DNA of 13,309 nucleotides, taken from an uncultured Lachnospiraceae bacterium (lineage in GTDB: Bacteria > Bacillota > Clostridia > Lachnospirales > Lachnospiraceae). The stretch spans positions 1 through 13,309 of the forward strand of contig CAMWUP010000025.1 of assembly GCA_947177465.1 (NCBI GenBank). Reading direction: 5' to 3'. The notes beneath the pieces were generated by a model that ran no database searches, had not been told where the DNA came from, and saw only the letters and a list, made by a program, of their open reading frames with translations. Of this stretch, positions 1-7,468 are shown piece by piece. Position 1 is the first letter of the stretch. Each line of letters starts with the position of its first letter. The translations under genes were made by a program, and so were the position numbers.

Positions 1-1812
1 GCGCAATATTCTGATAAAGTGAAATATGTGCTGCTGCACGGTACCGAAGGCAAAAAGGTTGAGGTTTATTACGAAGGACAGCGCGGTAAAGGCGTCTATC
101 CGGTGGCGTTTGAAGGGCTGATTAAAAATGTGGAACGCAAATATCGGGAGACGGCTTCTGATATTATGAAGCAGGAATATGAAACCTTCATGCGGATTAC
201 ACCCTGCAAGCTCTGCGGCGGCATGCGCCTGAAAAAAGAATCGCTGGCAGTTACGGTCTGTGACAGAAATATTCACGAAATTACTTCCATGTCCATAGAG
301 AAGCTGCAGGAATTTTTATGCGAAATGAAGCTGACGGTACAGCAGGAACTGATTGGAAAGCAGATTCTGAAAGAAATCAGGGCAAGGGTCGGTTTTCTGG
401 TGAATGTCGGATTAAGTTATCTGTCACTGGCAAGGGCGACTGCTACGCTTTCCGGCGGCGAAGCGCAGCGAATCCGCCTTGCCACACAAATCGGTTCAGG
501 GCTGGTCGGCGTATGCTATATTCTGGACGAGCCGAGTATCGGACTGCATCAGCGGGACAATGACAAGCTTTTGAACGCCTTAAGGAATCTGAAGAATCTG
601 GGAAATACGCTGATTGTAGTGGAACACGACGAGGATACCATGCTGGCGGCAGATTATATTGTGGATATCGGTCCGGGTGCAGGCTCCCACGGAGGAGAAG
701 TGGTAGCGTGTGGTACTGCCGAAGAAATCATGAAGACACCGGAGTCTGTGACGGGGCAGTATTTGAGCGGAATAAAGAAAATACCTGTGCCGAAAACAAG
801 GAAGAAAGCCACGGGCAGTCTGATTGTGCAGGGGGCGCGGGAAAATAACCTGAAAAATATAGACGTTACCTTTCCGCTTGGTGTCATGACGGTTGTGACA
901 GGTGTGTCAGGTTCTGGCAAAAGCTCTTTGGTCAATGAGATTTTGTACAAGCATTTGGCAAAAAGCCTGAATCGCGCGCGAACTATTCCGGGTAAGCACA
1001 AGGGGATTCAGGGCATCGAGCAGCTTGACAAGGTAATTAATATAGACCAGTCTCCGATTGGGCGGACGCCCCGTTCCAATCCGGCAACCTATACCGGCGT
1101 GTTTGACCAAATCAGGGATTTGTTTGCTTCCACGGCGGACGCAAAGGCAAAGGGCTACAAAAAAGGAAGGTTCAGCTTTAACGTGAAGGGCGGGCGCTGC
1201 GAGGCATGCAGCGGCGACGGCATTATTAAAATAGAAATGCATTTTCTGCCCGACGTATATGTGCCCTGCGAGGTATGCGGCGGCAGGCGCTACAACAGAG
1301 AGACGCTGGATGTAAAATATAAAGGAAAGAGTATCTATGACGTTCTGGATATGACAGTGGAGGAAGCGGTTCCCTTCTTTGAAAATCTGCCGTCCATACG
1401 GCGTAAGATAGAGACGCTGCATGATGTGGGGCTTTCCTATGTCAAGCTGGGGCAGCCCTCCACGGAGCTTTCAGGAGGAGAGGCGCAGCGAATCAAGCTT
1501 GCGACCGAACTGAGTAAACGGAGCACGGGAAAGACCATATATATTCTGGATGAGCCGACCACGGGGCTGCATTTTGCCGATGTGCATAAACTGATAGAAA
1601 TACTACAGAGACTGACGGAGGGCGGCAACACTGTGGTGGTGATTGAGCACAATCTGGATGTCATTAAGACTGCGGACCATATTATAGATATCGGTCCTGA
1701 GGGCGGAGACGGCGGAGGAACCGTCATCGCAAAGGGAACGCCGGAGGAGGTGGCAGAAAATCCCGACTCGTATACAGGACAGTATATTAAGAAAATGCTG
1801 TATAAAAAATGA
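1..1812 (+). CDS. uvrA: UvrABC excinuclease subunit A, C-terminal ~603 residues (5' end cut by window)
   Basis: UvrA is the DNA-damage-sensing ATPase of nucleotide excision repair; it loads UvrB on lesions. The frame is open from base 1, so the gene starts upstream; about 340 of the usual ~940 residues are missing, including the first Walker A. Numbering visible codons from base 1, I see CxxCGG at 69-74, the ABC signature LSGGEAQR at 150-157 followed by Walker B ending LDEPSIGLHQRD, then the second ATPase module: Walker A GxSGSGKSS at 301-309, a zinc finger CxxC-x19-CxxC (C400, C403, C423, C426), a second LSGGEAQR at 490-497, and ILDEPTTGLHFAD. The GTG at 19 is an internal valine codon, not a start. 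The end (TGA at 1810-1812) is intact and matches the family's usual C-terminus, ending about ten residues after TGQY. Family assignment is secure; an upstream uvrB would be expected but is outside the window. Confidence 0.97.
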   Translation, partial: AQYSDKVKYVLLHGTEGKKVEVYYEGQRGKGVYPVAFEGLIKNVERKYRETASDIMKQEYETFMRITPCKLCGGMRLKKESLAVTVCDRNIHEITSMSIEKLQEFLCEMKLTVQQELIGKQILKEIRARVGFLVNVGLSYLSLARATATLSGGEAQRIRLATQIGSGLVGVCYILDEPSIGLHQRDNDKLLNALRNLKNLGNTLIVVEHDEDTMLAADYIVDIGPGAGSHGGEVVACGTAEEIMKTPESVTGQYLSGIKKIPVPKTRKKATGSLIVQGARENNLKNIDVTFPLGVMTVVTGVSGSGKSSLVNEILYKHLAKSLNRARTIPGKHKGIQGIEQLDKVINIDQSPIGRTPRSNPATYTGVFDQIRDLFASTADAKAKGYKKGRFSFNVKGGRCEACSGDGIIKIEMHFLPDVYVPCEVCGGRRYNRETLDVKYKGKSIYDVLDMTVEEAVPFFENLPSIRRKIETLHDVGLSYVKLGQPSTELSGGEAQRIKLATELSKRSTGKTIYILDEPTTGLHFADVHKLIEILQRLTEGGNTVVVIEHNLDVIKTADHIIDIGPEGGDGGGTVIAKGTPEEVAENPDSYTGQYIKKMLYKK

Positions 1813-1866
1813 AAAGAATCTCTAAAGTTTTGACGGCGGTATGCCGATGATAATAATATCAAGCAT

Positions 1867-1920
1867 GGATGCAGAAAAGAACGGAAGGAACCGTTTGTTT
1901 TCTGCATCCTGATTTAATTT
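1867..1920 (+). terminator. Probable terminator hairpin after uvrA
   Basis: A perfect 12-bp stem (1867-1878 with 1898-1909, arms GGATGCAGAAAA / TTTTCTGCATCC) continues across a small 1x2 internal loop into a further 5 bp (1880-1884 with 1891-1895), closing a 6-base loop. It lies 54 bases after the uvrA stop. The sequence after it is T-rich but interrupted (CTGATTTAATTT), so the stem is strong but the U-tract is poor. Most likely it terminates uvrA transcription or protects the 3' end; the weak tract leaves some read-through possible. Confidence 0.55.
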
Positions 1921-1933
1921 GCTAAAATTTTAA

Positions 1934-1960
1934 TAAACCCCTATGAAAATGGAGCGATTT
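1934..1960 (+). promoter_or_regulatory. Possible sigma-28 (SigD/FliA-type) flagellar promoter
   Basis: TAAA at 1934-1937 is followed after 15 bases by AGCGATTT at 1953-1960. The Gram-positive sigma-D pattern is TAAA, ~15 bases, GCCGATAT; five of eight -10 positions match, including the CGAT core. It sits about 85 bases ahead of an operon that contains three flagellar rod genes, which is the context in which such a promoter would be expected. The match is imperfect and short motifs arise by chance in AT-rich spacers, so this is a suggestion. Confidence 0.33.
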
Positions 1961-1975
1961 AGGTTATAATAACCT
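1961..1975 (+). promoter_or_regulatory. TATAAT -10 box embedded in a perfect 7-bp inverted repeat
   Basis: The sequence AGGTTAT-A-ATAACCT is a perfect inverted repeat with a single central base. It contains an exact TATAAT (1965-1970), 76 bases ahead of the mreB start. No good -35 lies at 16-18 bases upstream (the best candidate, TATGAA at 1942-1947, is weak), and there is no TGn extension. It could be a sigma-A promoter that depends on an activator, a repressor operator covering the -10, or chance symmetry around a TATAAT. Confidence 0.35.
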
Positions 1976-2045
1976 CGAATGTTCAAGAATAGGTTTGTTT
2001 GAAGCGGCAATTTAGCGGAGTGCGCTGCCATGAAAGGGGTACGTT

Positions 2046-3038
2046 ATGCAGTATACAGATATTGGAATTGACTTGGGAACAGCCAGCATACTGGTTTACA
2101 TCAGAGGCAAGGGAGTCGTGCTGAAGGAGCCCTCTGTTGTAGCTTTTGATAGAGATACCAATAAGATAAAAGCAATCGGTGAGGATGCACGTCTTATGCT
2201 GGGAAGAACACCCGGCAATATTATTGCAGTAAGACCGCTGCGTCAAGGCGTTATTTCCGATTACACTGTCACTGAGAAGATGATGAAGTATTTTATTCAA
2301 AAGGCGCTGGGGAGAAGAACCTTCCGCAAGCCCCGTATTGCAGTCTGTGTACCCAGCGGCGTAACCGAGGTGGAGAAGAAAGCGGTAGAGGATGCAACTT
2401 ATCAGGCAGGCGCAAGAGAGGTATCTATCATAGAAGAGCCCATTGCGGCAGCGATTGGCGCAGGAATTGATATTTCTAAACCCTGCGGCAATATGATTGT
2501 GGATATTGGCGGCGGTACTTCGGATATTGCGGTGATTTCTCTTGGCGGTACCGTGGTCAGCGCTTCCATCAAGATTGCGGGAGACGATTTTGACGAAGCA
2601 ATTGTGCGTTATATGCGTAAAAAACATAATCTGCTGATTGGTGAAAGAACAGCAGAGGATTTGAAGATAAAGATAGGCTCTGCTTTCAAGCGTGCAGAGG
2701 TTGACTATATGGATGTCAGAGGGCGTAATCTGGTAACGGGTCTGCCGAAGACAGTCAGGGTTTCCTCCGAAGAGACGGAGGAAGCGCTTAAGGAGACCAC
2801 GGCGCAGATTGTGGAAACCATTCACAGTGTGTTAGAGAAAACCCCGCCGGAGCTTGCGGCGGATATTGCCGACAGAGGGATTGTATTGACCGGCGGCGGT
2901 AGCCTGCTGCGCGGACTGGAGGACTTGATTTCCGACAAAACCGGAATCAATACCATGACGGCAGAGGACCCGATGACCGCAGTGGCGATTGGAACCGGAA
3001 AATATGTAGAGTTTTTGGCAGGCTATAAAGAAGACTAG
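2046..3038 (+). CDS. mreB: Rod shape-determining actin-like protein, MreB/Mbl family
   Basis: This 330-aa bacterial actin forms membrane-associated filaments that guide lateral peptidoglycan synthesis. It has the family's full length and motifs: phosphate-1 loop IGIDLGTAS at 6-14, EEP at 130-132 (catalytic glutamate region), phosphate-2 VDIGGGTSD at 152-160, and the adenosine loop IVLTGGGS at 279-286. ATG 2046 is chosen because AAAGGGG lies six bases upstream. The next genes encode rod proteins, the same order as mbl-flhO-flhP in B. subtilis, so by position it is closer to Mbl; sequence alone, as read here, does not separate MreB from Mbl. There is no mreC/mreD next to it, which also suits an Mbl-type locus. 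The promoter-like segment at 1934-1975 probably serves it and the rod genes. The spoIIID gene that precedes mbl in Bacillus is absent; uvrA is upstream instead. Confidence 0.95.
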   Translation: MQYTDIGIDLGTASILVYIRGKGVVLKEPSVVAFDRDTNKIKAIGEDARLMLGRTPGNIIAVRPLRQGVISDYTVTEKMMKYFIQKALGRRTFRKPRIAVCVPSGVTEVEKKAVEDATYQAGAREVSIIEEPIAAAIGAGIDISKPCGNMIVDIGGGTSDIAVISLGGTVVSASIKIAGDDFDEAIVRYMRKKHNLLIGERTAEDLKIKIGSAFKRAEVDYMDVRGRNLVTGLPKTVRVSSEETEEALKETTAQIVETIHSVLEKTPPELAADIADRGIVLTGGGSLLRGLEDLISDKTGINTMTAEDPMTAVAIGTGKYVEFLAGYKED

Positions 3039-3040
3039 AT

Positions 3041-3054
3041 GGCGCGATTGCGCC
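3041..3054 (+). other. Short GC hairpin ahead of the flgF-type ribosome site
   Basis: GGCGC-GATT-GCGCC is a perfect 5-bp stem with a 4-base loop. It starts two bases after the mreB stop codon and ends just before the GGAGAGG ribosome site (3055-3061) of the next gene. There is no U-tract, so it is not a terminator. It might pause RNase or ribosome movement between mreB and the rod genes; it may also be without function. Confidence 0.35.
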
Positions 3055-3072
3055 GGAGAGGAAACAGAAGTT

Positions 3073-3849
3073 ATGGTTAAGGGATTGTATACCGCACATA
3101 CAGGTCTGAGAAATGAGCAGAACCGTATGGACGTCATGACAAATAATCTTGCCAATGTGTCAACGGTGGGATTTAAGAAGGAAGGCACAACAAGTCAGGC
3201 TTTCAGTGCTGTGCTGGCAAAAAAACTGAAGGATGCATCGGTTGGGATTAGAAATGAACAGGCAATCGGGTTTAACAGACCGGGCGTCAAGGTTGGTGAG
3301 AATTACATCGACTATACGCAGGGTTCCTTCCGAATTACGGACAATACCTTTGATTTGGCGCTTTCGGGCGATGGCTTCTTTGCTCTTGAGTTTACCAACA
3401 AGGCAGGTGAGACCTCTACCAAATATACCCGTGCGGGTAATTTTACACTGACCAATGAAGGATTTCTGGTAAACAGTGACGGCGATTACGTGCTGGATGT
3501 CAACAACAGAAGGATTCAGCTTAATCCGCTCATGGATGCGGATATCTGGGAGGATGGAACCATCAACCAGAACGGTAACCGTGTGGCGCAGATACAGGTG
3601 GTTGATTTTGAAGATTACGACTATCTGGAGCGTTATGGAGAGACTTATTTCCAACCGATAGAGGGGGCGAGAATGACCAACTCTTCGGCGCAGGTGCAGT
3701 CCGGTATATTAGAGATGGCGAATGTGCAGATTGTTTCGGAGATGGTAAACATGATTAGCATCACCAGACAATACGAGAGCAATCAGAAGATTATACAGAC
3801 CTATGACAGAACGTTGGATACGACGGTCAATGACTTAGGCAGATTATAG
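3073..3849 (+). CDS. flgF: Flagellar rod protein, FlgF/FlhO type
   Basis: This 258-aa protein belongs to the flagellar rod/hook family. It is probably a rod subunit exported by the flagellar type III apparatus. The N-terminus carries the family's rod signature (GLYTAHTG ... NNLANVSTVGFKK, about residues 4-36), the mid-protein ALSGDGFFAL motif is at 96-105, and the C-terminal coiled segment with ANVQIVSEMVNMI occupies about the last 45 residues. As expected for these proteins there is no Sec signal peptide. ATG 3073 is preceded by GGAGAGG eleven bases away. The following paralogue is a clear FlgG, and the pair sits after an mreB/mbl gene as flhO-flhP does in Bacillus, so FlgF/FlhO is the best fit; FlgG annotation by automatic methods is likely because the two families overlap. 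Its stop codon TAG is part of the next gene's ribosome site. Confidence 0.88.
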   Translation: MVKGLYTAHTGLRNEQNRMDVMTNNLANVSTVGFKKEGTTSQAFSAVLAKKLKDASVGIRNEQAIGFNRPGVKVGENYIDYTQGSFRITDNTFDLALSGDGFFALEFTNKAGETSTKYTRAGNFTLTNEGFLVNSDGDYVLDVNNRRIQLNPLMDADIWEDGTINQNGNRVAQIQVVDFEDYDYLERYGETYFQPIEGARMTNSSAQVQSGILEMANVQIVSEMVNMISITRQYESNQKIIQTYDRTLDTTVNDLGRL

Positions 3850-3862
3850 GAGGCATAGTATT

Positions 3863-4678
3863 ATGGTACGTAGCTTATGGACAGCGGCAACCGGTATGAT
3901 AGGACAGCAGACGAATGTAGATACCATTGCCAATAACCTTTCTAATGTAAACACGACGGGATATAAGGCGCAGGTAAATGAGTTCAAGTCCCTGTTGTAT
4001 CAAAATCTGCAGACAAGGACAACTTCTGCAAACGGAGAAAGAAAGCCCTCCGGTGCGCAGGTAGGACTCGGCGTCAGGAATGCGGCAATCAATACCCTGT
4101 TCACCAATGGTCCCATGCAGTCCAATGACAGCAATACGGCATTTGCCATCAGCGGAAAAGGATTTTTTGCAGTCCGCGGTGAGGATGGCAATACCTACTA
4201 TACCCGCAACGGTAATTTTCAGTGGACAATTGCAACCAACGGCACCATGTTAGCGGACAGCGAGGGTAATCCGGTGCTCGATACCCAGAACAGGCCGATT
4301 ATACTCGGCAGCCAGTATGATGCATCACAGGTATCGGTTACGGCGGACGGTACGGTCTGCTATCCCGATGATAAGAACAATCCGCAGTCTTTGGGTATTA
4401 CCATTGGTCTCTACCAGTTTACCAACCCAGCAGGTTTGGAGAGGAAAGACAGCAGCTTATACCAGCAGTCTGCAGCAAGCGGTCAGCCGATTAACGAGGC
4501 GACCAGCACGACTGTGGAGAAGAGCTCTGTGCTGCAGAACTTCCTTGAGGGCTCCAATGTACAGATTGTAGATGAAATGGTAAACATGATTGTAGCGCAG
4601 AGGGCATATGAAATCAATTCCAAGGCAATTATTGCTTCGGATGAAATGCTGCAGCAGGCAAACAATCTGCGTGGTTAA
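3863..4678 (+). CDS. flgG: Flagellar distal rod protein FlgG (FlhP type)
   Basis: FlgG builds the distal rod that crosses the cell wall and carries the hook. The 271-aa product is near the family length (~260-270). It has the N-terminal rod signature SLWTAATGM ... NNLSNVNTTGYK (4-35), the core motif AISGKGFFAV (95-104), and a textbook FlgG C-terminus with SNVQIVDEMVNMIVAQRAYE and SDEMLQQANNL. It is a paralogue of the preceding gene, differing mainly in the middle. AGGAGG (3848-3853) overlaps the upstream stop codon and lies nine bases before ATG 3863, so translation of the two rod genes is probably coupled. No separate promoter is visible in the 13-base gap. Confidence 0.95.
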   Translation: MVRSLWTAATGMIGQQTNVDTIANNLSNVNTTGYKAQVNEFKSLLYQNLQTRTTSANGERKPSGAQVGLGVRNAAINTLFTNGPMQSNDSNTAFAISGKGFFAVRGEDGNTYYTRNGNFQWTIATNGTMLADSEGNPVLDTQNRPIILGSQYDASQVSVTADGTVCYPDDKNNPQSLGITIGLYQFTNPAGLERKDSSLYQQSAASGQPINEATSTTVEKSSVLQNFLEGSNVQIVDEMVNMIVAQRAYEINSKAIIASDEMLQQANNLRG

Positions 4679-4725
4679 TTATAAAGTGACCGTTATGGGC
4701 ATATAGCGGCGGACAGGAGGCAGGT

Positions 4726-5082
4726 ATGGATATCGGTAATCTCGGTAATCTTTCAGGTACATATGCAGATATGTATGCAGCACAGGCTGCACAGTCGGGT
4801 TCCAAATTAGAAGGACAGCTTAAAACGGATTATGCCAAGGCAACGGATGCGGAGTTAATGGATGCCTGTAAGCAGTTTGAGGCATATTTCTTAGAGCAGA
4901 TGTTCAAGGAAATGATGAAGACCATTCCGGAATCAGATACGACTTCCAGCTATGCAAGTAATCTGATGGACTATTATAAAGACAATATGGTACAGGAAAT
5001 TGCCAGCACATCAACAGAGCAGAACAGTCTGGGACTTGCGCAGATGCTGTTTGAGCAGATGAAACGGAACTATGATTTATAA
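4726..5082 (+). CDS. flgJ: FlgJ-type flagellar rod-binding protein (single domain)
   Basis: This 118-aa protein matches the rod-binding domain found at the N-terminus of proteobacterial FlgJ (about residues 40-112 here, with KQFEAYFLEQMFKEMMKTIP and the downstream YKDNMVQEIA ... GLAQMLFEQMKR). It is expected to act as a cap or chaperone for rod polymerisation. The muramidase domain that FlgJ carries in Proteobacteria is absent; this short form is common in Gram-positives, so it is not a truncation. AGGAGG (4715-4720) is five bases before ATG 4726. It is the last gene before a strong terminator at 5112-5140 and completes a small rod operon with the two upstream genes. The gene symbol is by domain; some databases call it only 'rod-binding protein'. 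Confidence 0.87.
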   Translation: MDIGNLGNLSGTYADMYAAQAAQSGSKLEGQLKTDYAKATDAELMDACKQFEAYFLEQMFKEMMKTIPESDTTSSYASNLMDYYKDNMVQEIASTSTEQNSLGLAQMLFEQMKRNYDL

Positions 5083-5111
5083 GGCAACAATCCAAAGGAT
5101 GGAATCGAAGT

Positions 5112-5140
5112 AAAAGACTGCTTGTGAGGCAGTCTTTTTT
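5112..5140 (+). terminator. Intrinsic terminator closing the mreB-flagellar rod operon
   Basis: AAAAGACTGC (5112-5121), a 7-base loop, and GCAGTCTTTT (5129-5138) form a perfect 10-bp stem that runs into six consecutive Ts (5135-5140). It lies 30 bases after the flgJ-type stop and 31 bases before the recD2 start. It is a classic Rho-independent terminator and separates the two transcription units of the window. Confidence 0.9.
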
Positions 5141-5157
5141 CGCTTGTATACATGCGT

Positions 5158-5164
5158 GGAGAGG
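5158..5164 (+). promoter_or_regulatory. Ribosome site fixing the recD2 start
   Basis: GGAGAGG lies six bases before ATG 5171. This favours ATG 5171 over the in-frame TTG at 5144, which has only terminator sequence upstream of it. Confidence 0.75.
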
Positions 5165-5170
5165 AAGTAT

Positions 5171-7417
5171 ATGGAGACAATTGAAGGGTTTGTAGACCAT
5201 ATCATATTTCAAAACCCGGACAACGGCTATACGGTGCTGGAACTCACGACAGACAGTGGAGACTGTGTTTTGGTAGGTATGCTTAAAGGCGTCAGTCAGG
5301 GAGACACCATTCAGGCTGAGGGGGAGTACACGGAGCATCCTGTTTACGGAACGCAGTTTAAGGCGGCGGTATACAGGACGGTTTTACCAAAGGACGCGGC
5401 GGGCATGGAGCGTTATCTGGCGTCAGGTGCAATCAAAGGCGTCGGCACGGCTCTGGCGAAGAGGATTGTGCGTCAGTTTGGAGCGGATACCTTTCGCGTG
5501 ATAGAAGAGGAGCCGGAGCGTCTGGTGGAGGTAAGGGGAATCAGTGAACGCATCGCACAGGAAATTTCCGCGCAGATGGAAGAAAAGCGCGATATGCGCG
5601 AAGCCTTCATCTATTTGCAGCAATTTGGTATATCCAATGCGCTTGCGGTGAAAATATATAATACATATGAGAATGCGCTCTATGGCGTGCTTCGGGAAAA
5701 TCCTTACAGGCTGGCAGAGGATATAGAGGGTATCGGCTTTAAAATTGCAGATGAAATTGCGGCAAAAATAGGGATTCATACAGATTCTGACTACCGGATT
5801 CGCAGTGGTATTCTGTATGTTCTGTTACAGGCTGTGCAGGAGGGACATTTATTTTTGCCGTCTGCGATTCTGCTTGACAGGGCGGAAGAACTGCTTTCTG
5901 TGGAGAAACAGTATATTGAGCCGCAGCTTGGCAATATGGCTATGGATAAAAAGCTTGTGCTGAAGAAGGCGGGGGAGGACGGTGAAATCAGGGTATTTGC
6001 CTCTTCCTATTATTATGCCGAATTGAATTGCGCCCGTATGCTGGCGCAGCTTAATCTCCCCATGGAAGGGGAGGGCGGATTTTTGCCGGCACAGGAGGCA
6101 CAGATAAAAAAGAGAATTGGGGAGATTACGGCAGCGGAAGGGCTGGAGCTGGAAGAATTGCAGGAAAAAGCAGTGACGGAATGTATCAAAAACGGGCTGT
6201 TTATTTTGTCGGGCGGACCCGGAACGGGAAAAACCACGACAATCAATACCATAATCCACTACTTTGAAGCGGAGCGGCTGGATATTTTTCTTGCTGCGCC
6301 AACGGGACGTGCTGCAAAACGGATGACGGAGGCGACGGGCTACGAGGCCAGAACGATACACCGCATGCTGGAGCTGAACGGCGCGCCTGCGGAGGCGGGC
6401 GGGCGGAGCGTCCGTTTTGAGCGCAACGAATCCAATCCGCTGGAAGCAGACGTTATTATTATAGATGAAATGTCCATGGTTGATATCAATCTGCTGCAGG
6501 CGCTCCTGAAAGCTGTTATGCCCGGCACGAGACTGATACTTGTGGGGGATGTGGACCAGCTTCCCTCTGTGGGGCCGGGACAGGTTCTTCGGGATATTAT
6601 GTCGGCAAATGCATTTCCTACCGTAGTGTTGAAGAAAATATTCCGTCAGGCGCAGGAGAGCGATATTATTACAAACGCACACAGAATAAACAGCGGCGAG
6701 CCGGTAAAGCTGGACAACAAGAGTCGGGATTTCTTCTTTCTGGAAAGAAACAACGTAAATGTGATATATAAGCATATGGTACAACTCATCACAGAAAAGC
6801 TTCCCAAATATGTGGGGACGGATGCCTTTGAGATACAGGTGCTGACGCCCATGCGCAAGGGTAGTCTGGGGGTGGAAACATTGAACCAGATTCTGCAGCG
6901 ATATATCAATCCGCCTGCACCGGAAAAGAAAGAGCATATTTTTGGCAGCATTGTCTTTCGGGAAGGCGACAAGGTGATGCAGGTAAAGAATAACTATGAT
7001 TTGGAATGGGAGATTGTCAGTAAATACGGAATTGCCATCGATAAGGGACTTGGTATTTTTAACGGGGATATGGGAAGAATTTTAACAATTAATGAATATG
7101 CGGGCAATATGGTGGTGGAATATGACGAGCACAGAAGGGTGATTTATCCTTTTGCCCAGATTGAGGAGCTGGAACTGGCATATGCCATCACAATACACAA
7201 AGCGCAGGGAAGCGAGTATGCGGCAGTGATTATGCCGCTTCTCGGCGGACCGCGTATGCTGTTTAACAGAAATCTGCTTTACACCGGCGTAACCCGCGCC
7301 AAATCCTGCGTGACGATTTTGGGCAGCAGCGAGACAGTGGGCGCCATGATACGCAATGCCGAGGTAAACCGGCGTTATACGGCGCTTGCAGAGAGGATAC
7401 AGGAGCTTACGGCATAA
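5171..7417 (+). CDS. recD2: RecD2 family 5'-3' DNA helicase
   Basis: RecD2 is a stand-alone superfamily 1B helicase used in DNA repair and replication-fork maintenance in bacteria, working without RecB and RecC. The product is 748 aa. It has an N-terminal OB-like region (about 1-70), helix-hairpin-helix segments (for example GAIKGVGTALAKRI and VRGISERIAQ between ~85 and 145), Walker A GGPGTGKTTT at 348-357, Walker B IIIDEMS at 429-435, motif III GDVDQLPSVGPGQ at 459-471, a TIHKAQGSE motif at 674-682 and motif VI YTGVTRAK at 704-711 with the arginine finger. All helicase motifs are intact. The start was set by GGAGAGG. No convincing promoter is visible in the 31 bases between the terminator and the start, so the promoter of this transcription unit is unclear. 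It is the first gene of the series running to glmM. Confidence 0.95.
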   Translation: METIEGFVDHIIFQNPDNGYTVLELTTDSGDCVLVGMLKGVSQGDTIQAEGEYTEHPVYGTQFKAAVYRTVLPKDAAGMERYLASGAIKGVGTALAKRIVRQFGADTFRVIEEEPERLVEVRGISERIAQEISAQMEEKRDMREAFIYLQQFGISNALAVKIYNTYENALYGVLRENPYRLAEDIEGIGFKIADEIAAKIGIHTDSDYRIRSGILYVLLQAVQEGHLFLPSAILLDRAEELLSVEKQYIEPQLGNMAMDKKLVLKKAGEDGEIRVFASSYYYAELNCARMLAQLNLPMEGEGGFLPAQEAQIKKRIGEITAAEGLELEELQEKAVTECIKNGLFILSGGPGTGKTTTINTIIHYFEAERLDIFLAAPTGRAAKRMTEATGYEARTIHRMLELNGAPAEAGGRSVRFERNESNPLEADVIIIDEMSMVDINLLQALLKAVMPGTRLILVGDVDQLPSVGPGQVLRDIMSANAFPTVVLKKIFRQAQESDIITNAHRINSGEPVKLDNKSRDFFFLERNNVNVIYKHMVQLITEKLPKYVGTDAFEIQVLTPMRKGSLGVETLNQILQRYINPPAPEKKEHIFGSIVFREGDKVMQVKNNYDLEWEIVSKYGIAIDKGLGIFNGDMGRILTINEYAGNMVVEYDEHRRVIYPFAQIEELELAYAITIHKAQGSEYAAVIMPLLGGPRMLFNRNLLYTGVTRAKSCVTILGSSETVGAMIRNAEVNRRYTALAERIQELTA

Positions 7418-7425
7418 AGCCGTAA
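7407..7425 (+). other. Hairpin spanning the recD2 stop codon
   Basis: TTACGGC (7407-7413), loop ATAAA, GCCGTAA (7419-7425) form a perfect 7-bp stem whose loop contains the TAA stop. It is followed by AAAAGG rather than a U-tract, so it is not an intrinsic terminator on either strand. It could act as an mRNA processing or stability element between recD2 and comF. Confidence 0.4.
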
Positions 7426-7468
7426 AAGGATATGGTAAAGAGGGCTGTGCGTGCGGAAAGCGTGTACA

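Noticed and set aside
1983..2825. Long open frame on the minus strand (280 codons) opposite mreB.
   Set aside because: It lies wholly within a clear mreB gene, its translation is rich in Cys, His and Asn without family resemblance, and it has no ribosome site; it is a shadow frame.
3073..4678. Tandem duplication of a rod gene as a recent event.
   Set aside because: The two products share only the family signatures at both ends and differ across the middle, so they are ancient paralogues (FlgF/FlhO and FlgG/FlhP), not a new repeat.
4726..5082. FlgJ as a truncated gene missing its muramidase domain.
   Set aside because: The short rod-binding form is normal in Gram-positive flagellar systems and the gene has intact start, ribosome site and terminator.
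5141..5170. TATACA-containing stretch as a promoter for recD2.
   Set aside because: Only four of six positions match TATAAT, and the -35 location falls in the terminator hairpin without a TTGACA-like sequence.
5849..6937. Long open frame on the minus strand (362 codons) opposite recD2.
   Set aside because: It is the complement of the conserved helicase motifs, with His/Arg/Cys-rich random composition; not a gene.
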